A DNA stretch of 64,000 bases, from NCBI GenBank assembly GCA_025355105.1, contig JANYAE010000056.1:1-64000 (forward strand), written 5' to 3'. Origin of the DNA: Pseudomonadota bacterium (GTDB lineage: Bacteria > Pseudomonadota > Gammaproteobacteria > Steroidobacterales > Steroidobacteraceae). The translations under genes were made by a program, and so were the position numbers. Every line of letters begins with the position of its first letter. The first letter of the stretch is position 1. A model generated the notes under the pieces. That model was not told the origin of the DNA and did no database searches. It saw nothing but the letters and a program-made list of their open reading frames with translations. This document shows positions 26,247 through 34,170 of this stretch, piece after piece.

Positions 26247-26517
26247 CAGGCCCTCCAAGGCGTCGGCCGCCGCAATGAAACCTGCACTGTCACCGTTCGA
26301 CCATGCGCCGCGCTCGCGGTTCGATCGCTCGCTGGCCAGCGATGTATTCGTCGCGGCGCAGCATCGACTCCAAACGCCGACAGATTCCGGGCGGCGAGTT
26401 TTGCGGCGCATCATCTTCGCGCTCGTGCAGTCGAATCCTCTCCGCCAGCGCCCTGACCCCGTGGTACGTTCAGCTGGTCCGCATGCTCGTCCGCCGTCCA
26501 TCGCCTGAGGTGCTCCC

Positions 26518-27720
26518 ATGCCAGCCGGCCCCGCCACGATCCGTGCCGATCTTCGCATCGACTCATCCGCATCGCCGCCGGACGCGCTGCCACGCCTGTC
26601 GCGCCGTACCGCGCTCTTCGGGGCGGCGGCGCTGCTCGCGCCGTTCGTGCCACGCTTCGCGACCGCAGCGCCTGTCACCGCCGTACCTGCCGTCGCGCCG
26701 CAGCCTAGCGCCGGCCCGATCCGACTCGACAGCAATGAGAACCCGTACGGGCCCTCGCCCGCGGCGCGACGCGCGATTCTGGCGAGCGCCATCGAGGCGC
26801 CCCGCTACGCCGACGATGCGTTCCAGGAACTGATCGCGATGCTCGCGGACGCCCAGCACATGGACCGCTCGCAGATCGTCGTCGGCTCCGGCTCCGCCGA
26901 ACTCCTCAACATGGCGGCAATGCTCGCCGCCCAGGGCGGCCCTGGAGGCGAACTGATCGCGGCGCAGCCCACTTTCGAGCAGCTGTCAGCGTTCGCCGCC
27001 AACGTCGGCGTCGAGACCCGGTGGGTGCCGCTCGATGCCGCCCACCTGCATGACCTCGCGGCAATGCGCGCCGCGGTCACGCCGCGCACGCGGCTGGTCT
27101 ACGTCTGCAATCCGAACAACCCGACCGCGACGGCGCTGCGCCGCGATGCGCTCGAGGCGTTCATCCGCTCGGTCCCGGCGCCGACGCTGGTGCTCGTCGA
27201 CGAGGCCTACATCGACCTCGCCGACGCCGAAGGCGTCGCGTCGGTTGCCGCTCTGACGCACGACTGCCCGAACCTGATCGTGCTCAGGACGTTCTCCAAG
27301 ATCCACGGCCTCGCGGGACTTCGCATCGGCTATGGGATGGCCCAGACGGCGCTCGCCGAGCGCCTGCGCAACATCCAGCTGGCGTTCCCGAACGTCACGG
27401 GTCTGCGCGCTGCCATGGCTAGCCTCGGCGACCATGGCTTCATCACCGAGACGCGCCGCGCACTGATCACCGACCGGACGCGCATCGAGGCGACGCTGGA
27501 CCGGCTCGGTTGCGCACACACGCGCTCGCAGGGCAACTTTGTGTTCTTCGACGTCTCGATGCCGATCGTCACGTTCCGCAAGGCGATGCTCGACCGCGGC
27601 GTCAGGGTTGGGCGGCCGTTTCAGCGCTACGAGCAGTGGGCGCGCGTGACCGTCGGCACGCACGTCGAGGTGGACCGTTTCCTCGAGGTGCTGCCCGCCG
27701 CACTCGGGCGGACGGCCTAG
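26518..27720 (+). CDS. Tat-exported HisC-like PLP aminotransferase
   Basis: A 400-residue fold-type I aminotransferase of the histidinol-phosphate aminotransferase group: NPNNPT (199-203), DEAYIDL, the PLP lysine K261 in TFSKIHGLAGLRIGYG, and WARVTVGTHVEVDRF at the end. Unlike normal cytoplasmic HisC it starts with a twin-arginine leader: RR at 29-30 in LSRRTALFG, a hydrophobic core and an alanine-rich cleavage region near 50. A periplasmic or membrane-tethered enzyme is therefore predicted. The start has a clear ribosome site (tgaggtg). No his genes adjoin; its role is unknown. Confidence 0.88.
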   Translation: MPAGPATIRADLRIDSSASPPDALPRLSRRTALFGAAALLAPFVPRFATAAPVTAVPAVAPQPSAGPIRLDSNENPYGPSPAARRAILASAIEAPRYADDAFQELIAMLADAQHMDRSQIVVGSGSAELLNMAAMLAAQGGPGGELIAAQPTFEQLSAFAANVGVETRWVPLDAAHLHDLAAMRAAVTPRTRLVYVCNPNNPTATALRRDALEAFIRSVPAPTLVLVDEAYIDLADAEGVASVAALTHDCPNLIVLRTFSKIHGLAGLRIGYGMAQTALAERLRNIQLAFPNVTGLRAAMASLGDHGFITETRRALITDRTRIEATLDRLGCAHTRSQGNFVFFDVSMPIVTFRKAMLDRGVRVGRPFQRYEQWARVTVGTHVEVDRFLEVLPAALGRTA

Positions 27721-27762
27721 CGCCGCGGCAACCGCCCGCTGCGCGGGCTGCAGCCGCCGGGG

Positions 27763-27897
27763 CTAGCGGCCCTCGTCGCGCATCTTGCGGCGGATGATGA
27801 TCGCGATCGCCAGGCCGACGACCAGCACGCCGCCGATCGTGACGAGGCTCATCAGGCCGACGGGATCCGAGAACAACTCGTGCAGCAACGGGTCCAT
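27763..27897 (-). CDS. DUF3149-family small membrane protein
   Basis: A 44-residue single-pass protein. The N-terminus MDPLLHELFSDPVGLMSL matches the DUF3149 consensus (LxDLFSxxVGLMSL), then comes one transmembrane helix (about 16-36) and a basic tail RRKMRDE. A ribosome site (ggag) lies 7 bases upstream of the ATG. Such proteins are common and short in beta- and gammaproteobacteria; function unknown. It follows the exported amidohydrolase gene on the same strand by 117 bases. Confidence 0.8.
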   Translation of the reverse strand: MDPLLHELFSDPVGLMSLVTIGGVLVVGLAIAIIIRRKMRDEGR

Positions 27898-27932
27898 GAG
27901 ACGCTCCGGTAACGCGGCCCGCGAGGGGCCGA

Positions 27933-27947
27933 GGCCAATTCTTGGCC
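27933..27947. terminator. Possible hairpin between DUF3149 and amidohydrolase genes
   Basis: GGCCAATTCTTGGCC forms a perfect 6-base-pair stem with a 3-base loop in the 117-base gap after the amidohydrolase stop (28015). There is no run of T on either side, so intrinsic termination is doubtful. Confidence 0.25.
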
Positions 27948-28014
27948 GCTCCCCGGCGGTCGTCTCTAGGGGTTTTCCGCCGCGGAGGCCCGGATCCGGC
28001 CTAGGCGCGCCGGC

Positions 28015-29715
28015 TCAGCGGGTCGGCGCGCTGTAGACCTCGGCGCCGCCGAGCCACGTCTTCAGCACCCGCACGCGCCGCAGCTGCGCTGGCGGAAGTC
28101 TCAAGATGTCCTCGCTGAGCAGCACCATGTCGGCCAGTTTGCTGGGCGAAATCGAACCCTTGTCGCGCTCCTGGAATTCGGCGTACGCCGAGCCGAGCGT
28201 GTACGACTCGATCGCTTCCTCGATCGTGAGCTTCTGCTCCGGGAACCAGCCTTCGGGGTTGCGGTCGTCAAGTGTCGCGCGCGTGGTCGCCGCGTACAGC
28301 GTCAGCATCGGATCGAGCGGCGCGACCGGCCAGTCGGTGCCGAATGCCAGCCGCACGCCGTGTTCGCGGAAGGTGCGGAACGCGTAGGTCCGTGACGCCC
28401 GGTCGTGACCGATCCGCGCTTCGGCCCAGCGGCCATCGTCGATCGCGTGGTATGGCTGCACCGAGGCGATGACGCGGAGCGCCGCGAAGCGATCGAAGTC
28501 GCGCGCCGCCATGTGCTGGGCGTGCTCGATGCGCCAGCGCCGGTCACGCGGGCCGCCGGCCGTCTCGACCTCGGCATAGAGGTCGAGCACGGTCGAGATC
28601 GCGGCGTCGCCGATTGCGTGGATGCAGACCTGCAGTCCGGTGGCCTCCGCACGCGCGAGGTACTCACGCGTCCGCGACAGCGGCTGCATGGTGTCCGATA
28701 GCAGCCCGCGATTGCCGGGCTGGTCGGCGAACGGCTCGAAGAAATACGCCGTGCGCGAGCCGAGCGAGCCGTCCGCATAGCCCTTGACGGCGCCGATCCG
28801 CAGCGACGGGCCGCCGAACGCGCGGCGGATGCCGAGCCTGGCCTGATCCTCGACACCCGTGATCAGCGGCGCCACATAGATCCGCGTCGTCAAACGGCCC
28901 TCCGCCAGCAGCTCGGCGAGGACGCCGAGGTCGCTGTAGTCAACCGGGGGGTTCGCCATGTCCTGCACGCTGGTCACGCCGTGCGAGGCCGCCTCGCGCA
29001 GCGCACGCTCGACATTGGCGCGGCGCTCGGCCGGCGCCGGTGGCGGGATGACCCGGTCGACGAGATCGATCGCCGCGTCCTTGAGCGCGCCGGTCGGCTC
29101 GCCGAGCGCGTCGTGGACGATCACGCCGCCGGTCGGATCGGGCGTGCGCGCGGTGATGCCGGCGAGTGCGAGTGCCTTCGAATTGAGCAGCACCATGTGG
29201 CCGTCGTAGCGGTCGATCGACACCGGATTGTCGGCGGTGACGGCATCGATGAGCGCACGCGTCGGGAGCTCCGCCGGGCTCCACTTGGTCTCGTCCCAAT
29301 TGCCGGCGCGCAGCCACTGGCCGGGCTTCAGCGTCTTCGCATACGCGGCGATGCGGCGCGTGAACTCGGCGGCACTGCGCGCGTCGTTGAGCTGCACCGC
29401 CGACAGCGCGGCGCCGCCGTCGGAGAAGTGGACGTGCGCGTCGTTGAAGCCGGGCAGCAGCCGGTGGCCGCCGGCGTCGACAACCCGAGTCCGGGGTCCC
29501 CGCCAGGCGTGCACGTCGGCGTCGGAGCCGACCGCGACGATGCGGTCGCCGAGCACGGCGAGCGCCTCCGCCTCCGGCCGCGCCGCGTCGACCGTCCAGA
29601 TGCGGGCGTGCTCGACGATCAGGTCGGCGGCAGGATGGCCGGCCGCGACGCCGACCGCCGCGACGTGGCCGAGCAGCAGGAGCGTGAACCGGCCGAGGAA
29701 CGATTGGAGCGTCAC
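28015..29715 (-). CDS. Exported YtcJ-type amidohydrolase
   Basis: A 566-residue amidohydrolase_3 family enzyme with an N-terminal signal peptide (about 1-26). Metal-site motifs are present: GFNDAHVHF (HxH), [18 protein letters not shown] and [12 protein letters not shown] (Asp). Family members hydrolyse amide, N-formyl or cyclic imide bonds; a signal peptide places this one in the periplasm. It lies 112 bases after a second exported amidohydrolase gene, both on the minus strand, suggesting a shared peptide- or amide-scavenging role, which remains inference. Confidence 0.9.
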   Translation of the reverse strand: MTLQSFLGRFTLLLLGHVAAVGVAAGHPAADLIVEHARIWTVDAARPEAEALAVLGDRIVAVGSDADVHAWRGPRTRVVDAGGHRLLPGFNDAHVHFSDGGAALSAVQLNDARSAAEFTRRIAAYAKTLKPGQWLRAGNWDETKWSPAELPTRALIDAVTADNPVSIDRYDGHMVLLNSKALALAGITARTPDPTGGVIVHDALGEPTGALKDAAIDLVDRVIPPPAPAERRANVERALREAASHGVTSVQDMANPPVDYSDLGVLAELLAEGRLTTRIYVAPLITGVEDQARLGIRRAFGGPSLRIGAVKGYADGSLGSRTAYFFEPFADQPGNRGLLSDTMQPLSRTREYLARAEATGLQVCIHAIGDAAISTVLDLYAEVETAGGPRDRRWRIEHAQHMAARDFDRFAALRVIASVQPYHAIDDGRWAEARIGHDRASRTYAFRTFREHGVRLAFGTDWPVAPLDPMLTLYAATTRATLDDRNPEGWFPEQKLTIEEAIESYTLGSAYAEFQERDKGSISPSKLADMVLLSEDILRLPPAQLRRVRVLKTWLGGAEVYSAPTR

Positions 29716-29827
29716 GGCATTCTCGCGGGGAAGGTCGCGCGACAGGCGCGGCGGCTCGCCGAGCCTACCCTGCCTCGCAGCCGGACCTCAACCGTGCCGA
29801 CGGGCCGCGCCGGCGCTGCGCCGCCGC

Positions 29828-31864
29828 TCAGTTCGACGGACCGATGCCGACCGCGGCGTACAGCTGCGTCGGATCGTAAAGCACGCCGCCCTTGAGGACG
29901 AGCCGGCCGCGGCGCACGTCGCCGATGTTCGTCAGCGGATTGCCGTCCACCAGCAACAGGTCGGCACGCTTGCCGACCCGGATCGAGCCGAGCTCCGCGT
30001 CCTGCTTGAGCACGCGCGCCGCGACCATCGTCGCGTTCTGCAGCGCACGCGCCGGCGGAATGCCGGCCTGGACCTCGAGCTCGAGCTCGCGATGCAGCAT
30101 GACACCGGCCATGGCATCGGTTCCGACCAGGATCGGAACACCGGCGTCGTAAAGCTTCTTCGTCATCTTGAGCAGCACCGGGAAGGCGTCCCGGTAGCGC
30201 CGTTCGTTCGCCGCCGTCACCGGCAGTCCGCCGGCAAAGGCCTGGCGGCGAACCTGCGCCGGCAGCCGTTCGAGCAGCGGCACGAAGTCCGGCGACGCAT
30301 GCCCTGCCCGCCCGGTGAACATGCCTTCGAACGCCACCAGCGTGACGTCGACGGTCGTGTGCCGTTCGAGCAGCAGGGCGATGAAGTCCTTGACGGCCGG
30401 CCCATCGAGGTCGATGTCCGTGGCGTAGTCGCCGATGGCGGTGAAACGCTCCGGCGTGCGCGTGTCCTTGACCTTCGGCGCGAGGAAGTTGAGGAGCACG
30501 AAGTTGATGTGCTGCAGCTCGTCGGCGCCCTGGCGCACGAACTCCGCGGCGATCATGCCGTTCGGGACGTGACCGCTCACGCGCAGGCCTCGACGGTGGG
30601 CAGCCTCGACGATCGGCGGAACGAGTTCGGGTTTGAGCGAACTGTAGAGTTTGATCTGCGCGTAGCCGAGGTCAGCGTAGTGGTTGACCGCGGCCACCGC
30701 CTCGCCGGGGGTATCGGCATACGAGCCGGCCGGCGCCTGGAACGTGCCGTGGCCGTCGATCATTCCGGCCTTCCAGAGCTGCGGGCCGATGGCGTTGCCG
30801 CTATCCCACTGGGTCGTCAGGCGCTTCACGCTCGGCTCGTCGTTGCCGAGGTCGCGCGCGCCGGTGACGCCACTCGCGATGCACAGCAGGCCGTCTGCCG
30901 CATTGACGTGCATATGCATGTCAAATAGTCCCGGCAGCAGCGTCTTGCCACGACCGTCGATCCGCTCGGCGTCCGCGGGCACTGCAGCGCTCGCCGCGGG
31001 CCCGACCACCATGATCCGCGCGCCACGCACGACGACGGTCTGGTCCTCGACCGACGTCGCCCGCTCGGCGTCGAACAGCCGCACGTGCTCGATCGCGACC
31101 GGGCCGGTCGGGCGTCGCGCGAGCGTCCGACCGAGCCGCGCGTAGCGCGCATCCTCCGCCTTGTCCTGCAGCGCCGTCAGCGTGTCGTTGACGTCCTCCC
31201 AGCCCGCGCGCAGCGTCGGGAACCAGCTGCCGGGCTGGGCGAAGAAATCGCCGTTGTCGTCGAGCCACACTGTCACCGGTACGAGGCCGAGGCCGGTGAT
31301 GGCGAATTCGCGCACGTGCAGCTTCTCGCCGTGGCTCGCAACGTCGGTGTCGGCAACCGACTCGAGCCGCGCCTCGCCGCCCGGCAGCAGCGGCAGTGGA
31401 TCGCCCGGATGCCGGGCGAGCGCGCGTACCAGTGCCGCGAGCTCCGGCCCGACGGCGCCTTCGCTCGAGACGTAGAAGCCGCGGGCGCGTGCCTCACCGT
31501 GTTCGGTATTGCTGCGCCAGCTCCAGCGGCCCGCGTCGCTCGCCAGATGCTCGTCGACCGCGGCCTTGAGATAGTTGACGCCGCTGATGTCGACGCGCGA
31601 CGGCAGGCCGTCAGCGCCGAACTGGTAGCGCGCCCGGATCTTCGGCCCGCGGCCGCGGTCGTTGAACTCGAAGTCGCTCGTCAGCGCGCCACCGGCGTCG
31701 TAGCTGTCGGTCTCGGTGCCGGCGACCCGGCCACCGGAGACGATCGAATAGCGCAGCGTCCTCGCGCCGTCCGCCATCGCCGGGCTGAACGCCAACGCCG
31801 CGGTGAGTGCCACGATCAGCCAACTCGGGCGCAGGCCCGCGCCGCCTGTTGCCGTGTGGATCAT
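29828..31864 (-). CDS. Exported amidohydrolase with N-terminal beta-rich domain
   Basis: A 678-residue protein. A signal peptide (about 1-31) is followed by a 250-residue domain rich in beta-strand patterns (YSIVSGGRVAGTETDSYD), then an imidazolonepropionase/prolidase-type amidohydrolase domain from about 270. Metal motifs are LFDMHMHVNAAD (HxH), a candidate carbamylated lysine in AQIKLYSS, GHVPNGM, and VGTDAMAG (Asp). The ATG at 31864 has a G-rich ribosome site (ggggggcagcg); longer upstream frames would overlap the thioesterase gene. The extra N-terminal domain is unusual and may bind substrate. Confidence 0.88.
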   Translation of the reverse strand: MIHTATGGAGLRPSWLIVALTAALAFSPAMADGARTLRYSIVSGGRVAGTETDSYDAGGALTSDFEFNDRGRGPKIRARYQFGADGLPSRVDISGVNYLKAAVDEHLASDAGRWSWRSNTEHGEARARGFYVSSEGAVGPELAALVRALARHPGDPLPLLPGGEARLESVADTDVASHGEKLHVREFAITGLGLVPVTVWLDDNGDFFAQPGSWFPTLRAGWEDVNDTLTALQDKAEDARYARLGRTLARRPTGPVAIEHVRLFDAERATSVEDQTVVVRGARIMVVGPAASAAVPADAERIDGRGKTLLPGLFDMHMHVNAADGLLCIASGVTGARDLGNDEPSVKRLTTQWDSGNAIGPQLWKAGMIDGHGTFQAPAGSYADTPGEAVAAVNHYADLGYAQIKLYSSLKPELVPPIVEAAHRRGLRVSGHVPNGMIAAEFVRQGADELQHINFVLLNFLAPKVKDTRTPERFTAIGDYATDIDLDGPAVKDFIALLLERHTTVDVTLVAFEGMFTGRAGHASPDFVPLLERLPAQVRRQAFAGGLPVTAANERRYRDAFPVLLKMTKKLYDAGVPILVGTDAMAGVMLHRELELEVQAGIPPARALQNATMVAARVLKQDAELGSIRVGKRADLLLVDGNPLTNIGDVRRGRLVLKGGVLYDPTQLYAAVGIGPSN

Positions 31865-31950
31865 CGCTGCCCCCCAGGACTTGTCGCGCGCGTGGCGTCC
31901 GCAAGATGGCGCGTGCGGGTATGACTTGCAAGCGCGGCAGGCGCCGGCCG

Positions 31951-32484
31951 TCATGGTGCCACCCGCTCCGCGCCGCCGATGGCGACGTACAGGCCGCGGA
32001 AGCGCGCCGCGACCTGGCCCTCGCAGAGCACCTCCGCCGTGAGCTCGAGCCGGCCCCGGCCGCGCTCGTCGAGCGCCCGCACGAAGCGCCGCCAAGCGGC
32101 CTCGGACGGCGCCGGACAGCGCGCCTCGAACGTGGCGCCGATCGGCGCGAGATACTCGACCGTCTGCTCCTGGATCACGAGCCTCGGCAGCGGGCTGCGG
32201 TCGGCGAGCCGAGCGAGCAGCCAGCTCCAGCCGGCGAGGATCGCGAGCGAGGCGACCGAGCCACCGAACGCGGTGCGACGGTGGTTGAGGTTCGGCGCCA
32301 GCGGTGCCGCGAGCCGCACCAGCTCCGGCGTCAGCTGCTCGACGCACACCGCGAGCGCCCGCGACAGCGGGATGTGCTCGTGCAGGTAGCGTTCGAGGTC
32401 CGCGGCGCGCATCGCGACGCCGCCAGCGGCCGGCAGAGTGGGTGCCACCGAAGCGGGGGCGGCCGTGGGCCTTTGATTACGCAT
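31951..32484 (-). CDS. YiiD-type hotdog thioesterase domain protein
   Basis: A 177-residue protein matching the C-terminal thioesterase domain of YiiD-like proteins. The key segment APNLNHRRTAFGGS holds the Asn and the glycine-rich helix start of the hotdog fold, followed by VIQEQTVEYLAPI. Family members hydrolyse acyl-CoA or acyl-ACP thioesters. Start uncertain: ATG 32484 gives 177 residues, while ATG 32412 removes a low-complexity 24-residue leader and begins MRAADLERYLHEH. It is divergent from the LOG-family gene. Confidence 0.82.
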   Translation of the reverse strand: MRNQRPTAAPASVAPTLPAAGGVAMRAADLERYLHEHIPLSRALAVCVEQLTPELVRLAAPLAPNLNHRRTAFGGSVASLAILAGWSWLLARLADRSPLPRLVIQEQTVEYLAPIGATFEARCPAPSEAAWRRFVRALDERGRGRLELTAEVLCEGQVAARFRGLYVAIGGAERVAP

Positions 32485-32538
32485 GGCCGCATCTTAGCCC
32501 GCTAGAATGCGCCACACCCACTGTTCGCAGGTGCGCCC

Positions 32539-33522
32539 ATGAATCCGACCGAACGCGACGGCGAGCGCGCGTCGATGCGACCGACGCTGGCCGCCACGCA
32601 GCCGCGCGCCGAGCCGCTGCCCGGCTCGGCGCCGAAGCCGGCGCACGACGATCCGGCCGCCCCGCAGCGGGTCGCAGCGATCCTCGCGAGCCCGAGCTAT
32701 CGGCCGGCCGACCGCGATCCGGAATTTCTCGAGTGGGACGCGGTCCGCGGGGTGCGCCTCGCCATCGACTACCAGAAGGCCGAGCTGCTGCTCGCGCGCA
32801 ACCGGATCGAGCACACGATTGTCGTGTTCGGCAGCACCCGGATCGGCGAGCCGGCGGCGGCCGCGCGTCACCGGAGCGCGTGCGAGGCGGAGGCTGCGGC
32901 CGAGCCGTCGGACGCGCGACGCTTGCAGCGCCTCGCCGCGGCCCGCCGTCTCGAGGCCAAGAGCCACTACTACCAGGAGGCGCGCGAGTTCGGCCGGCTG
33001 GTCGGGCAGGCACAGATCGGCCCGACGGGCGGCCGAGTCGTGGTCATGACGGGCGGCGGGCCCGGCATCATGGAGGCGGCCAACCGTGGCGCAAACGATG
33101 CCGGCGCCAAGAGCGTGGGCCTCAACATCACCCTGCCGCACGAGCAGTTCCCGAACCCGTACGTCACGCCGGAGCTGTGCTTCTCGTTCCACTACTTCGC
33201 GATCCGCAAGCTCCACTTCCTGAACCGCGCCCGCGCGCTGGTGGCCTTCCCCGGCGGCTTCGGCACGATCGACGAGCTGTTCGAGACGCTGACGCTGATC
33301 CAGACCCGCAAGATGCCGGCGGTGCCGATCGTGCTGGTCGGGCGTGCCTACTGGGAACGGGTGTTCGACGTCGAGTACCTGATCAGCGAGGGCACGATCG
33401 ATCCCGAGGACCGCGAGCTCTTCGGCTATGCCGAGACGGCGGACCAGGCGTGGCGGATGATCTGTCGCTGGCACGCCGCCGCCGGCACGCAGGGCTTCCC
33501 GTCGCACGCCGCCGGCGATTGA
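32539..33522 (+). CDS. LOG-family nucleotide phosphoribohydrolase-like protein
   Basis: A 327-residue TIGR00730/LOG (lysine-decarboxylase-like Rossmann) protein. It keeps both nucleotide-binding motifs: GGGPGIMEAAN near 172 and PGGFGTIDELFE near 238. LOG enzymes release free base from nucleoside 5'-monophosphates (cytokinin-activating in plants). This is a long bacterial form with an N-terminal extension of about 90 residues, partly disordered. Transcribed alone; local role unknown. Confidence 0.9.
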   Translation: MNPTERDGERASMRPTLAATQPRAEPLPGSAPKPAHDDPAAPQRVAAILASPSYRPADRDPEFLEWDAVRGVRLAIDYQKAELLLARNRIEHTIVVFGSTRIGEPAAAARHRSACEAEAAAEPSDARRLQRLAAARRLEAKSHYYQEAREFGRLVGQAQIGPTGGRVVVMTGGGPGIMEAANRGANDAGAKSVGLNITLPHEQFPNPYVTPELCFSFHYFAIRKLHFLNRARALVAFPGGFGTIDELFETLTLIQTRKMPAVPIVLVGRAYWERVFDVEYLISEGTIDPEDRELFGYAETADQAWRMICRWHAAAGTQGFPSHAAGD

Positions 33523-33553
33523 GTTCGGGCTGGCAGCGGCGCGGGTGCCGCCG

Positions 33554-34024
33554 TCAGTGACGCGCGGAAAGCCACATGCGAATGGTGGCGCGGAACACGC
33601 TCTCGCCGGACTCGTCGTACGCCGTCACGTACACCGGAAGCTCAGCCTTCTCGCCGAGCGCCGGGATGAGCTCGAGCTCGGCCACGGCGCGAAGGTCGGT
33701 GCCGGCCTTGCGCAGGTAGTCCACCGTCATGCCCTTCGGGATCCAGCGGTGAGTGGCCGGCACGGTCGCGTCGCTCGCGAGCCCGGCGGCGAGCTCGGCC
33801 ATGTTGCAGATCGCGATCGCGTGCACGGTGCCGAGATGGTTCTCGACTGCGCGGCGCTTGCGGATCCGCACTTCGCAGCGGCCGTGCCGCAGCTCGACGA
33901 TCCGCGGCCGGATCGTCGCGAAATACGGCGCGCGTCGGCACACCAGGCGGGCGAACAGCCAGCGCCCGGCCGGCAGAGGCGACAGGCGCTGCCACAGCAT
34001 GAGGCTGCGGTTCGGGCTGCTCAT
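33554..34024 (-). CDS. DUF4442 hotdog-fold (thioesterase-like) protein
   Basis: A 156-residue protein of the DUF4442 family. It opens with helical MSSPNRSLMLWQRLSPLP and has the family segment NHLGTVHAIAICNMAELAAGL, which forms the central hotdog helix. Catalysis is unproven for the family. I chose ATG 34024, matching usual length; ATG 34111 would add 29 residues with no family match. It is convergent with the LOG gene and divergent from the histidine kinase. Confidence 0.82.
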   Translation of the reverse strand: MSSPNRSLMLWQRLSPLPAGRWLFARLVCRRAPYFATIRPRIVELRHGRCEVRIRKRRAVENHLGTVHAIAICNMAELAAGLASDATVPATHRWIPKGMTVDYLRKAGTDLRAVAELELIPALGEKAELPVYVTAYDESGESVFRATIRMWLSARH

Positions 34025-34170
34025 AACGTAATACGGCTTCTCTGTGACCCACCTCTCAGCATAGTCCCGGCAACTCGGGGTGGCGCGGACATGATTAGGG
34101 GTGCGACGCATGGACCGGCCACGCCCGCCCGACTACCGTCACTGGCTGGTTCCAGACACCCCGGCGCCCC

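Noticed and set aside
29228-30928. 566-codon open frame on the plus strand
   Set aside because: It is antisense to two clear amidohydrolase genes and has a shadow-type composition.
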